DNA of 64,000 nucleotides from Mucilaginibacter ginsenosidivorans (GCF_007971025.1 NZ_CP042436.1:1302001-1366000); one strand, 5' to 3'; counted from the stretch's first letter, positions 8,124 to 16,658 are shown. The notes: generated by a model from the letters alone, not told the origin. Numbers and translations: made by a program.

Positions 8124-8320
8124 TCGTCATTGAAAATTTTATTTATAAACCCGAAATTGGCGATATGGTATTTCATAATGAAAAAAGATTACCGGGGTGA
8201 TTACATAAACGGCAGTGGTGTTGACTAAGTACTGTATATATGCAATTACATTATAAGTATAAGATGAAACACCCGGACTTTCTGAGGCTGTTTAGCGTTG
8301 ACAAAAAAAGAACACGTGAT

Positions 8321-9145
8321 ATGAGGGCGCGATCGATCATTTACATATTTGCCGGATTGCTTTTAGTTCAATTTTCGTGCAGGAAGGACAGGTCCACTAA
8401 ACCCGGAGACCCGGTAAATGTTATCGCGTCGGGAAAATCTATTTACAGCGATTCTGTCTTTTACATTAATAACTCTTCTTCAAAATACCTTGTGAACCCG
8501 GTGAAAAACGAAGCTGGAAGCTATTCCTGCGTCCCGCTGGGGCTTGAACTTGATCAAGTGACAGGAGAAATTGACGTTAATAAAAGCGAGACAGGCCTTA
8601 AATATAAAGTGACCTTTACACCCGACGACGGCTCGGAGCCAAAAACGTCGGACATTGTAATATCGGGATTGAATTACATGGATAAAATATATAATCTTTC
8701 GGCAGGTGACAGTATTGCGCCCGCAATATATAATGCCGATTCGCACCTAAATATCCCCGGTGCAGGTTCCACCGCAATATTTGATGAGGGAGGAGGCTGC
8801 AGAAATGCAGGCATCGTTATTGATGGCCGAAATGCTGAGATCAACCTTGCTCAAACCATTCGCAACCAGGGTATAGATACCGGTGCGACCCAGGAAGTAA
8901 AATTAGCTTACCGGATAAACGACAATAGTCGTGCTGCGCTTAACGGGTTGAATGTTAAGATCTATTTCTACCGTGACGCGTCGGAAATCCCTCAGTACCT
9001 GTCGGCGCTCCTGATCGAGCGTAAAAATACTATTATAACTTCTTCCGTGCCCAAAGGCAGGCTGGTTATAAACAGCCTGGCAGTAAATAAAACCCAGCAG
9101 CTTTCGCGCCCAAGACCACCCTGTATTGTGGTGGTAAGCAGGTAA
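8321..9145 (+). CDS. Lipoprotein preceding the CHAT protease
   Basis: 274 residues from ATG 8321. The N-terminus MRARSIIYIFAGLLL ends in a lipobox-like VQFSC with Cys as the first mature residue, followed by RKD. In-frame ATGs at 8240 and 8264 would add residues in front of a clear signal sequence and are disfavoured. The mature part is beta-rich, with segments such as YSDSVFYINNSSSKY and GLKYKVTFTPDDGS, and no domain I can name; it ends with a Pro/Arg-rich stretch. It lies 46 bp before the CHAT gene and is probably cotranscribed with it. A role as substrate, anchor or sensor of the CHAT protease is inference from position. Confidence 0.65.
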   Translation: MRARSIIYIFAGLLLVQFSCRKDRSTKPGDPVNVIASGKSIYSDSVFYINNSSSKYLVNPVKNEAGSYSCVPLGLELDQVTGEIDVNKSETGLKYKVTFTPDDGSEPKTSDIVISGLNYMDKIYNLSAGDSIAPAIYNADSHLNIPGAGSTAIFDEGGGCRNAGIVIDGRNAEINLAQTIRNQGIDTGATQEVKLAYRINDNSRAALNGLNVKIYFYRDASEIPQYLSALLIERKNTIITSSVPKGRLVINSLAVNKTQQLSRPRPPCIVVVSR

Positions 9146-9191
9146 CAGGGTATTTAAAGGTTAATAATTATTTTTGAATATATTTAGTCCC

Positions 9192-11981
9192 ATGTGTTGG
9201 GATCGCTTATTTAGATTATTAGTCGCGCTAATAGTATTATTCGCTTCCTCCGCCTTAGCTCAGAGGCCGCCCACACCTGATTACAAAAGATCGTTTGCCC
9301 TTGCAGAAAAGCTTTCGAACGCTGAACACCCTACAGACGAAACGGACAGGCAAGCGCTTGACGCCTACATCAAAGCCGTAAATATTTTAAACCGGACCCA
9401 AGCGGATCCCATTTTCTTATTTAAAGCTTCTGTATCTACCGGCGCTTTTTTGCAGGTGCTGGGGAGGTACAAGGAATCCATTCCGTATTTCAGAAATGCT
9501 TTTTTAGTGAAACTTGGGTTTAAAAACGCCCCGGACTCTATCATGTTCAGACCTTTGGTTTATTGTGGCAACAGTTACTACGAGCTTGACATGCTCGATT
9601 CAGCACGCAATCTTTACAAAAAAGCCGAAAACATCGCCGAGTTATACCCAAAAGTAAGCGAATTGGAAAGGTTGTATAATACGCTCGGAGTGATTGCGTA
9701 CTCAACAGGAAACTACAGTAAAAGTATTACATATTATCAAAAAGCTATTTCCACGCTAACCAGCCGGTCCCACTATGACAGGACATTCCTGGTTTATTAC
9801 AAAACCAATCTTGCTTCGGCCTATCGTAAATTGAAAAATTATGACGGCGCATTAAGCACTTATATGGCATTGCTCCAATACCACGTGGAAACCGATAAGT
9901 TAATGCATAATATTGGCTCGCTTTACCTGGCTATGCAAAAGCCGGCCATAGCTCTCAGTTATCTGTCCAAAGTAGCTTATGACGACCAAAGAAAACTTAA
10001 CGACATCGGCAGGGCCTATTATCTCTTAAAGGACTATGCACCGGCCGATAGTTTTTTCAAAAAGGCCTCGGCCTGGAATGTTAAACAAAACGGTTCACAC
10101 AAAAACAGCGATCACGGAATTACACTTAAATATTGGGGAGACGTTTACCTGCAAAAGGATCAGCCGTTGCAGGCCCTGTTCTATTATCAGCATGCTATTA
10201 ATTATTTGCAGATCAATTTTAATTCGACCGATATATACGTAAATCCGACGGAGTTTAACAGCGCGTTCAATAGTGTTGAACTGCTGGAAGCGTTGCTTGC
10301 CAAAGCAACAGCATTTAAAGCGCTTTATGATCAGGATAAGAAAATTAGAGACCTCGACGCCTCCCTTAATACTTACCTGGCATTTTACAAACTGGCTGAT
10401 CATATCGAACGATTTTACGATACGGACGATGCCCGGGAATTGATAAATGATAAAAAATATGAATCGCACCAGCTGCCGATAGAGATTTGCTTACAGCTTT
10501 TAAAGCTGACAAATGAGAAAAAATACCTTTATCATGCTTTCTTTCTTGATGAAGAGAATAAAGCAAACTTGTTAATGCTTAATCTACAAGGCTCAAGATA
10601 CAGGTCTGCCGGACGTATTCCGAAACAATTGCTGGAGCAGGAAACATTGCTTAAGGAAAATATTACACATGAATCGTTGAAAGCCAGGAATATCACGGAT
10701 TCGACAACTTTGTTAAGTGCTCAAAAGCAAATCAACGACTACAGTATCCGCCTGATAAAAGTGCAGGAAAAAATCGGTGCGGCGGACCACTTAAATAAAA
10801 TGAGGCCCGAAAGCGGTGAACTCTCAATTAACGAGCTTCAGAAAATAATACCACCGCACAATGCTGTTTTGTCCTATCATTTAAGCAATACCGGCTTACT
10901 TTGCTTTGTAATAACAGCTGACAAGTTTGATTTCTTTGCGACAAAGACAGGGCCTTCTTTTACCCCGCTTATCCGCAATATCTACCTGAACGCGCAAGCC
11001 AGGAGCAGCAATACAAATCGGAAAATAAACGACGCCGGCAATGCTTTATACAAGCTATTGATAGCCCCTGCAAAAGCCGCGCTTGCTGATGTGGAAAATA
11101 TCACAGTTATTCCGGATGACGAATTAAACTACCTGCCATTCGAATTACTGGCCGACGACGAAGGCAACAGCCTGATCAGTAGATATGCTGTAACCTATAA
11201 TTATTCCTGCGCGCTATTGCAAAATAATAGGGGCCAGCTAAAGAAAAACGCATCGGAATTAAGTATGGCCCCATTTACTGAAAAGATAGCACCGGGTAGC
11301 AGTGCGCCCGCCGGCGAATGGGCCCAATTGCCCTATTCGAAGCAGGAAACGGAGCAATTAAAGGGGACATCTTTTATTGGTCAAAGTGCAACAAAGCAGC
11401 AGTTTCTGCGTAGTGCGCCGAATTTTAATATCATACACCTGGCCACGCATGCTTATGCAAATGACAATGATCCCAACAGGTCGTTCATTGCATTTTATCC
11501 ATCTAAACCCGATTCAGTATTACAATATAAACTATACATTCCTGAAATATATAATCTGCGACTTGACAAAACCCGCCTGATCGTACTAAGCGCCTGCGAG
11601 AGCGGAACCGGGGAGTTGATGCGCGGTGAAGGTCTGATAAGCCTATCGCGTGCTTTTTCCTATTCGGGATGCTATAATATTGTTACTTCGATGTGGAAGG
11701 CCGACGACGCTTCAACAGCATATATATCGTCGAAAATGCACCGCTATTTACAGAAGGGCTATACCATAGCCTCGGCTTTGCGGCAAGCGAAACTTGACTA
11801 TTTGAATGACGGATCCATTCCTAACGCCAAAAAAACACCCGGGTATTGGGCGCAATTACGATTGGTGGGTGGGTTTGAGGAAACGAAAGCCCCAAACGGT
11901 ATTTTTATTTGGGTGCTTATTGGCTTTTTCCTGGTCGCCAGTTTGGTAGTGGTCAAAAAAAGCCGGAGCACTAATTTATAG
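9192..11981 (+). CDS. Membrane-anchored TPR-CHAT caspase-like protease
   Basis: 929 residues. A signal peptide (MCWDRLFRLLVALIV to ALAQ) is followed by TPR-type helical repeats (about 30-470), a linker, and a C-terminal CHAT domain (about 590-890). The caspase-type His is in HLATHAYAND (near 751) and the Cys in LSACESGTG (near 801), both intact with the usual GEGLISLSRAF downstream. A final hydrophobic helix (about 900-920, IFIWVLIGFFLVASLVVV) precedes a basic tail, so the protein should sit in the inner membrane with its body in the periplasm. TTG 9174 is a possible earlier start, but ATG 9192 gives the cleaner signal peptide. It belongs with the preceding lipoprotein gene and faces a sigma/anti-sigma operon. 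The cleavage target is unknown. Confidence 0.88.
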   Translation: MCWDRLFRLLVALIVLFASSALAQRPPTPDYKRSFALAEKLSNAEHPTDETDRQALDAYIKAVNILNRTQADPIFLFKASVSTGAFLQVLGRYKESIPYFRNAFLVKLGFKNAPDSIMFRPLVYCGNSYYELDMLDSARNLYKKAENIAELYPKVSELERLYNTLGVIAYSTGNYSKSITYYQKAISTLTSRSHYDRTFLVYYKTNLASAYRKLKNYDGALSTYMALLQYHVETDKLMHNIGSLYLAMQKPAIALSYLSKVAYDDQRKLNDIGRAYYLLKDYAPADSFFKKASAWNVKQNGSHKNSDHGITLKYWGDVYLQKDQPLQALFYYQHAINYLQINFNSTDIYVNPTEFNSAFNSVELLEALLAKATAFKALYDQDKKIRDLDASLNTYLAFYKLADHIERFYDTDDARELINDKKYESHQLPIEICLQLLKLTNEKKYLYHAFFLDEENKANLLMLNLQGSRYRSAGRIPKQLLEQETLLKENITHESLKARNITDSTTLLSAQKQINDYSIRLIKVQEKIGAADHLNKMRPESGELSINELQKIIPPHNAVLSYHLSNTGLLCFVITADKFDFFATKTGPSFTPLIRNIYLNAQARSSNTNRKINDAGNALYKLLIAPAKAALADVENITVIPDDELNYLPFELLADDEGNSLISRYAVTYNYSCALLQNNRGQLKKNASELSMAPFTEKIAPGSSAPAGEWAQLPYSKQETEQLKGTSFIGQSATKQQFLRSAPNFNIIHLATHAYANDNDPNRSFIAFYPSKPDSVLQYKLYIPEIYNLRLDKTRLIVLSACESGTGELMRGEGLISLSRAFSYSGCYNIVTSMWKADDASTAYISSKMHRYLQKGYTIASALRQAKLDYLNDGSIPNAKKTPGYWAQLRLVGGFEETKAPNGIFIWVLIGFFLVASLVVVKKSRSTNL

Positions 11982-12014
11982 CAACCCCGGCGGAATCAAA
12001 AAGGGCAGTTATAT

Positions 12015-12815
12015 TTAACCATCGCCGCCGTGGTCGTCGCCGCCATTACCATGGCCACTGTTGTCGCCGTTGTCGTCATTTCCGTGGTGATGTTCTCCTT
12101 CAAAATGAGTTTCGCCTATGTTCTGTAAATTCCCCATCACCTGGTTGAATATATCTGAATTAGACGAACTGCTGATGATTATACTCCCGCCTGTTAAAGT
12201 TGCAGATTCAAGGCTGGCATTTGATACGCCTTCAAAAAGGGCATTCAAATGTAAGATAAGCGTGGTTTTTAAGTTTGTGGTTTTATCGATGAATACGTTT
12301 TGCGCTTCTGCTTTTATTTCAAGGTTGTCGTTGACGTCCAGTTCGACAGGAACAGTGGTGCCGTCGGCTTTGGTGAAAGTCCCCTTCAGTATGAGGGCGC
12401 TCGACGATGCCGATTTTGCAAGGTCAACCTTTACTTCGATCTCGCTGTAAGTACCCGTGTCGATGGCTGTGTTTACAAAAGCTGTGTCGGGTGCAAACAG
12501 ATCAACGCTGGCCATACCTTTAGAGCTGAATTCTTTTCCAACGCCGTTCCGTTTAGCTTCAAATTTAAACCTGCTGATGCTGGCAGTACCAGCGGTCCAG
12601 GTTATTGCCGGAGAAGAGCCACCAGTGGAATTGATCACTGACTTGGAAGCCGACGCGGTTGCCAGGGAGTTACTGGCCGTCACGCCGAATAGGATACGCG
12701 ATCCGGAACTTGCAGCAGGAGACACGCTGCTGTCTTTTTTACAGCTGAACAAACCAGCTGTTAATACCAAAAGAACTACGGTTAATTTGGAATAGGGGGT
12801 TTTAAAAGTTTTCAT
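12015..12815 (-). CDS. Lipoprotein with His/Asp/Gly-rich tail, DUF4382-like
   Basis: 266 residues with signal peptide and lipobox LFSC at about 22-25. The middle region, with segments such as SIEVKVDLAKS and LILKGTFTKADG, recalls DUF4382-type bacterial lipoproteins; that assignment is tentative. The last 35 residues are almost only His, Gly, Asp and Asn (EGEHHHGNDDNGDNSGHG) and look suited to binding metal ions. It lies 96 bp downstream of the anti-sigma gene, behind a hairpin, on the same strand. It converges with the CHAT gene (33 bp between stops). It may be part of the sigma regulon. Confidence 0.65.
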   Translation of the reverse strand: MKTFKTPYSKLTVVLLVLTAGLFSCKKDSSVSPAASSGSRILFGVTASNSLATASASKSVINSTGGSSPAITWTAGTASISRFKFEAKRNGVGKEFSSKGMASVDLFAPDTAFVNTAIDTGTYSEIEVKVDLAKSASSSALILKGTFTKADGTTVPVELDVNDNLEIKAEAQNVFIDKTTNLKTTLILHLNALFEGVSNASLESATLTGGSIIISSSSNSDIFNQVMGNLQNIGETHFEGEHHHGNDDNGDNSGHGNGGDDHGGDG

Positions 12816-12898
12816 ATTGCTTCTTTTTTATCCTTAGTATCCCCTGCCGGGAAATATGTAACCGGATGTTGGAATTTTTTTTAAGATTTTATCAGAAA

Positions 12899-12925
12899 TA
12901 AAAAATCCCGGCTATTTTCCGGGAT
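12899..12925 (-). terminator. Hairpin at the end of the anti-sigma gene
   Basis: Stem 12905-12911 with 12919-12925 (ATCCCGG/CCGGGAT); on the minus strand it is followed by a T run. It overlaps the stop codon of the anti-sigma gene at 12912-12914, so it may separate that gene partly from the lipoprotein gene behind it. Confidence 0.6.
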
Positions 12926-13670
12926 CTTTCAGCAGCAACAGCTTTAGTTTTAAAATGGTCCAGGAACTGACCTTGTCGTGATACAAGTGCTCTTTATCAT
13001 GGTAAATTTTCTCCAGCCAGGGCTTTGCCTTCGTGGGTTGATTATCGCGGAGATAACTTAAAGACAAGTAATATTCAGCATCGTCACGATAATTGTCGTC
13101 TGTTTTATTGTCTATCACCTTTTTAAATTGGGGGACCGCCTTGAGTGGCATCGATGTATTATAATAAGCCAGTCCGGTAAGAAAGAGGTCCTTATTGTCA
13201 GGTGATGAAATAGCCGAAAAATCGCTTATCACTTTGGTATAATTCTTAGCTATGTAGTCTTTTTCTATTTGTGAAGCGCTTGCGTTGCTCCTTGCAATAC
13301 TCAGGTCATAGCCACTTTGCGGAAGAAGACCAGCAGAAGAAACAGATAGGTATTCATATCCCCCAAAGAGCGCTATGCCTATAACTAATACTGCGGCAAT
13401 TCTCGTCAAAGTACGCATCAACCGGAAAGTTTTCGCACCACCTTTATTGCCCATTAACTCTTCCATCATCTCCCGGTGCATCACGCCTACCTGTTGTTTC
13501 AAGCCGTAATGTTGTACTGCAAGCCTGGCAAGCTTCAAGTTTTCAAGCTCTTGCTCCATCAAAGGGTCCGCCACCAGTTGTTTTTCAAATTCACGCAACT
13601 CATCGCCCGTCAATTCGCCGTCCAGGTATTGAATCATCTTGTCGTTTGGTTGTGCGCTGTCAGTTTCCAT
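12912..13670 (-). CDS. Anti-sigma-like membrane protein with TPR-type periplasmic domain
   Basis: 252 residues. The N-terminus MIQYLDGELTGDELREFEKQ is the pattern of zinc-finger-less anti-sigma factors of Bacteroidota. One membrane helix follows (about 90-110, IAAVLVIGIALFGGYEYL). The periplasmic C-terminal part (about 130-250) has TPR-like helices (GLAYYNTSMPLKAVPQF, AEYYLSLSYLRDNQPTKA). The start overlaps the sigma gene by 11 bp, showing translational coupling. It should hold the ECF sigma factor at the membrane and release it on a periplasmic signal; the TPR domain is the likely sensor or docking site and matches in kind the TPRs of the neighbouring CHAT protease. Confidence 0.8.
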   Translation of the reverse strand: METDSAQPNDKMIQYLDGELTGDELREFEKQLVADPLMEQELENLKLARLAVQHYGLKQQVGVMHREMMEELMGNKGGAKTFRLMRTLTRIAAVLVIGIALFGGYEYLSVSSAGLLPQSGYDLSIARSNASASQIEKDYIAKNYTKVISDFSAISSPDNKDLFLTGLAYYNTSMPLKAVPQFKKVIDNKTDDNYRDDAEYYLSLSYLRDNQPTKAKPWLEKIYHDKEHLYHDKVSSWTILKLKLLLLKDPGK

Positions 13671-14274
13671 AGGTTAAGGCCGCTTTAAATCGTTGTGCCA
13701 GCTCGGGGTTAGTGGTTAGCATTTGCTCCAGGCTTTTCAAACATTTATACTTTTTATTTCTCAGAACCTGCTCGTTTTCAAAATTTACGAGCGGGAGTAT
13801 TTCCTTCATCGATAGGTTATCATAGTAATAGGACAGCAGGATACTTTTACAAACCGCGCCAAGCTTGTCCATCATAGCTATCACCATATGCCTCGACTCG
13901 CGTTCAACTAAATACCTGCTTACATCGCCCTCTTCACTTTCGCTTTCGCTCTCAAACTTTTCTTCGCGATGCGCCGCCCTGTTTCTTTTTTTCAGCTCGT
14001 TAAGCCAGGTAAACCTGTTCAAAGTAAACAGGAATGTTTTGACGGATGATTCGCCCCTGAACTTTCCATTTTTAACCAGGCCAATAAATGTGACCACAAC
14101 CTCCTGGAAAACATCCTCTGCATCCTGTTCCGATCCCATGTTTTGCCGCACATGATTACTTAGAACTCCGTAATAGCTTCGATATAAATAACTGATCGCC
14201 ATATTGGTGACATGATCTTTTTTAAGCGCTTCAATTAATTCCCCGTCAGAGAAATCTAATATGGCTTTTTTCAT
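13660..14274 (-). CDS. ECF-type RNA polymerase sigma factor
   Basis: 204 residues. Region 2 contains EQDAEDVFQEVVVTFI (about 48-63) and the DNA-contacting stretch KTFLFTLNRFTWLNELKKR; region 4 contains ILLSYYYDNLSMKEIL and a helix-turn-helix ending in the KKYKCLKSLEQML helix. The linker is Glu/Ser-rich (SESESEEGD). It is the first gene of an operon with the anti-sigma gene. A TGTGA-N6-TCACT palindrome lies about 133 bp upstream of its ATG. Confidence 0.9.
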   Translation of the reverse strand: MKKAILDFSDGELIEALKKDHVTNMAISYLYRSYYGVLSNHVRQNMGSEQDAEDVFQEVVVTFIGLVKNGKFRGESSVKTFLFTLNRFTWLNELKKRNRAAHREEKFESESESEEGDVSRYLVERESRHMVIAMMDKLGAVCKSILLSYYYDNLSMKEILPLVNFENEQVLRNKKYKCLKSLEQMLTTNPELAQRFKAALTYGN

Positions 14275-14406
14275 GTATCTTCTGCTTAGTAAATACTACT
14301 GTTTATTTTGTAACCCTTTGTGCTAAAAAAGACAGAATAATGCATTCTTCGGATATAATGATAATAAAACTTACGGACTAAAATAATTATCCGTTGCGCA
14401 GACGTG

Positions 14407-14422
14407 TGTGACGGCCGTCACT
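14407..14422. promoter_or_regulatory. Crp-like palindrome upstream of the ECF sigma gene
   Basis: TGTGACGGCCGTCACT contains the perfect 14-bp palindrome GTGACGGCCGTCAC and fits TGTGA-N6-TCACA at nine of ten positions. It lies between the sigma gene (start 14274, minus) and tRNA-Val. Compare the related half-sites at 8095-8123. Confidence 0.5.
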
Positions 14423-14495
14423 TAAATTTCAAATAGCTATCAATTCGGTCTCAAAGTAGGTTTTTTAGCTATTTTCAGAAAATGTAAATTATTTT

Positions 14496-14525
14496 TTGGC
14501 TAATTGAACAGACATCCTATATTTG
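14496..14525 (+). promoter_or_regulatory. Promoter of tRNA-Val
   Basis: TTG at 14496-14498, a 19-bp spacer, then TATATTTG at 14518-14525: an exact match to the Bacteroidota primary-sigma consensus. Transcription would begin about 8 nt before the tRNA 5' end. Confidence 0.85.
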
Positions 14526-14540
14526 CAGTCCCAAAACGAA

Positions 14541-14615
14541 GGGAGCTTAGCTCAGCTGGTTCAGAGCATCTGCCTTACAAGCAGAGGGTCACTGGTTCGA
14601 ACCCAGTAGCTCCCA
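14541..14615 (+). tRNA. tRNA-Val (anticodon TAC)
   Basis: 75 nt. Acceptor stem 14541-14547 pairs fully with 14608-14614, discriminator A at 14615. The anticodon stem 14569-14573 pairs with 14581-14585 and encloses the loop CTTACAA with anticodon TAC (14576-14578). The T arm ACTGG/CCAGT holds TTCGAAC. CCA is not encoded. A promoter precedes it and a terminator follows. An integrase remnant lies downstream, fitting use of this gene as an integration site. Confidence 0.98.
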
Positions 14616-14620
14616 CAAAG

Positions 14621-14655
14621 AAAAGCCTCTTAGATTAAGTTCTAAGGGGTTTTTT
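14621..14655 (+). terminator. Terminator of tRNA-Val
   Basis: Stem 14621-14633 with 14642-14655 (core CTTAG/CTAAG, two G-T pairs) ending in a T run. It starts 6 nt after the tRNA. Confidence 0.8.
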
Positions 14656-14750
14656 GTTTTAAGTCCTTTCTGAAGTTTGATTTTAACTTCAAAATACCAT
14701 AAGTTATTTGCACACTGTTTGCACAAACGGGTGACCATAATCAAAAAACA

Positions 14751-15180
14751 ATGGTTACCTACAAAGTTTTATTAGATGCACGCCGTCCAAAGTCCGATGG
14801 CACATATGCAGTTACAATCAGAATTACCCACGATCGCAAATCCACAACCTTTAATACTGGGGTGTTTGTAAAGAAAGAACAGTGGCTCTTGGAGAAATGC
14901 TCTATCAGCAACGTCCATCCGAATGCAGGGTTACTAAACAAAACAGTTACGGAAACTTACTTAAGGGTGCAAAAATCTGTTTTGGAACTGGAATCCAATG
15001 GGGAGGGAGTTTAGCTTTGAAAGTCTTAAGGAAAGACTAACGACTCAACCAATTAAAGAGAGAAGTGTAAAATCTTTGTCGTTTAAGACATTCACTGAGC
15101 AGCTCATTAACGATATGCTCACAATTAATCAAGCAGGGAATGCCATAGTTTATCGGACTGCGATGAATCGTTTCTTAGTC
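14751..15180 (+). pseudogene. Frameshifted, truncated tyrosine-recombinase integrase remnant
   Basis: The first frame (14751-15014, 87 residues) opens MVTYKVLLDARRPKSDGTY with ITHDRKSTTFNTGVFVKKEQ, the Arm-type DNA-binding domain of Bacteroidota tyrosine recombinases. It stops early. The next frame, from about 14998, continues with FSFESLKERL and TFTEQLINDMLTINQAGNAI up to AMNRFL, the SAM-like core-binding domain. The G-rich run at 14999-15011 is the likely frameshift site. The catalytic domain with R-H-R-Y is absent; homology stops near 15177 where unrelated sequence begins. The remnant begins 136 bp after tRNA-Val, as expected for an element that integrated there. I found no repeat of the tRNA 3' end downstream that would mark an attR. 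Confidence 0.78.
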
Positions 15181-15423
15181 AGTGAATTTGATCATACCCA
15201 TCCATATCTCGATCGTGACAACTTTTTTGTTAAAAATGGCTTGACTGGTCCTACAGGCTATAAATCTATGGATCCTCATACTGCGGCTCATTCTGGGGAT
15301 AGAGCTATGTATAACCAAATTAACGATCCCAGTATTATCTTCAAAGTTTTTGATTTAAGTTTAGATAATGGAACGTATTGGCAATACGACGCTAAAAATG
15401 CATGGCAATTACCGAAAAATTAA
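14998..15423 (+). CDS. Chimeric open frame: integrase core-binding stub joined to an orphan tail
   Basis: 141 residues. The first 60 belong to the integrase core-binding domain. The rest, from VSEFDHTHPYLDRDNF on, is unrelated to integrases and not recognised; it ends with FDLSLDNGTYWQYDAKN. The fusion probably arose by deletion inside a former mobile element. Whether it is expressed is unknown. The tail, followed after 4 bp by a small secreted protein gene, could be the end of a larger protein whose front is lost. Confidence 0.4.
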   Translation: MGREFSFESLKERLTTQPIKERSVKSLSFKTFTEQLINDMLTINQAGNAIVYRTAMNRFLVSEFDHTHPYLDRDNFFVKNGLTGPTGYKSMDPHTAAHSGDRAMYNQINDPSIIFKVFDLSLDNGTYWQYDAKNAWQLPKN

Positions 15424-15427
15424 CAAT

Positions 15428-16330
15428 ATGAAAACGAAATGGTTTATTATAAATATACTCCTACTCAGTTTTAATGTAGTTATTGCCCAAACTACGATTA
15501 AAGCCTCATTGAGAATGGTCAAAGAAAGTAAAAATATTGATCGTCTTTTAGACAGAGCAATAAATAAAGGCGATCCATCGCGATCATGTTTGGTAATTCA
15601 TAGCTACGGGTTTGAAGATGAATATGAGTTAACAATAACGGGCTTATTGACAGATACAGCTATTCTGAAATTGGATATTCTTCCGTCAGCGGACAGTGTG
15701 TATTTTTTTAATTATAAGAACTTCCTAATTTTAATAGTTGATCATGCTCATCCCCAAAATTTGTTCAGAGTAACGAGTATCTCAAAAGCATTTAGATATG
15801 AACAGAATAAGAACTTATCTGAAAAAACAATCCCCAAGGTTAATTATTTTTTCGCTTCGTCATATATTTTTGTAAATGGGAGATTTGAGCAACTAGGAAA
15901 CGTCGAATCGAAGTCAAAAAAAATCACCAAGACACTTAATATCCCAATAATCAAAGAGAGTAAGAAAATCGATTCACTACTGGATAGATATATTGGTGTA
16001 ACCTTCCCTAAGGGTAGCTGTCTACTTTTGAGACCAAATGGATTGAAGGACAATTATAACATTCTGCTATTTGCAGTCAAAACAGACACTGCCCCATACA
16101 ATCTGCATACACAAATTAAAGAAAAGTTAGGCTATTTTTGCTATAAAGAAAGCCCTATTTTTATTGTGATAAAAGATGACCCTTTTAGATTTTTCTCAAA
16201 AACACATTTCGTGAAGCAGTTTTTAGTTGAGTTTTTCCAAGAAGATAGTCCTTTCCCATCTAACTATTTTTGGAAGACATGGATCACCTATAAAAACAAT
16301 AATTTGGTACCGATGGTAATAAGCAAGTGA
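15428..16330 (+). CDS. Secreted protein with internal duplication
   Basis: 300 residues from ATG 15428, with signal peptide MKTKWFIINILLLSFNVV ending IAQ. An upstream start at 15368 would hide the signal peptide. The mature protein consists of two similar halves: KESKNIDRLLDRAINKG, then SCLVIHSYGFEDEYEL and LLTDTA in the first; KESKKIDSLLDRYIGV, then SCLLLRPNGLKDNYNI and VKTDTA in the second. I do not recognise the family. The gene is AT-rich compared with the flanks and sits in the tRNA-Val scar, so it was probably imported. Function unknown. Confidence 0.6.
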   Translation: MKTKWFIINILLLSFNVVIAQTTIKASLRMVKESKNIDRLLDRAINKGDPSRSCLVIHSYGFEDEYELTITGLLTDTAILKLDILPSADSVYFFNYKNFLILIVDHAHPQNLFRVTSISKAFRYEQNKNLSEKTIPKVNYFFASSYIFVNGRFEQLGNVESKSKKITKTLNIPIIKESKKIDSLLDRYIGVTFPKGSCLLLRPNGLKDNYNILLFAVKTDTAPYNLHTQIKEKLGYFCYKESPIFIVIKDDPFRFFSKTHFVKQFLVEFFQEDSPFPSNYFWKTWITYKNNNLVPMVISK

Positions 16331-16658
16331 ATTGTAAACAGGTCCGATTTATTTTATTTAAAGTGGCCGATTTGTACTTAAGAACAGATTGTTTCATAAG
16401 TACCGGCTCGACCAAGCCGAACGAGAACAGTAATAAATGTGCAAATGATATTGATGAAGCGCGGCGCTAGTGGACTTGCGCGCTATATTGACAAAATCTT
16501 GACTATGCACGCTTCATGAAAGGTATATAAAATCGCACTTTAGATGTTGTCTGGCAATATCTCCCCGTAACATTTCAATCACAATTCTTCATAATCAGTC
16601 AATAATTTTCTACATTAGTTTTTCTCAATTATTAAACCGGGATTAGCTATTTATTGGA
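16331..16658. other. Gene-free AT-rich stretch, possible insertion-sequence debris
   Basis: No credible coding frame. Near its start GGTCCGATTT (16341) is nearly repeated as GGCCGATTT (16365) around an AT-rich stretch, resembling the repeated ends of some insertion sequences; the family cannot be named with confidence. An 11-bp imperfect inverted repeat (TTGATGAAGCG at 16451, CGCTTCATGAA at 16510) encloses about 48 bp. The stretch separates the scar from the DUF1549 operon and must hold that operon's promoter, which I could not locate. Confidence 0.35.

Noticed and set aside
14616..16658. A direct repeat of the tRNA-Val 3' end as attR
   Set aside because: I read the whole interval for the T-arm and acceptor sequence (TTCGAAC, AGCTCCC) and found no second copy, so boundaries of the former element cannot be given.
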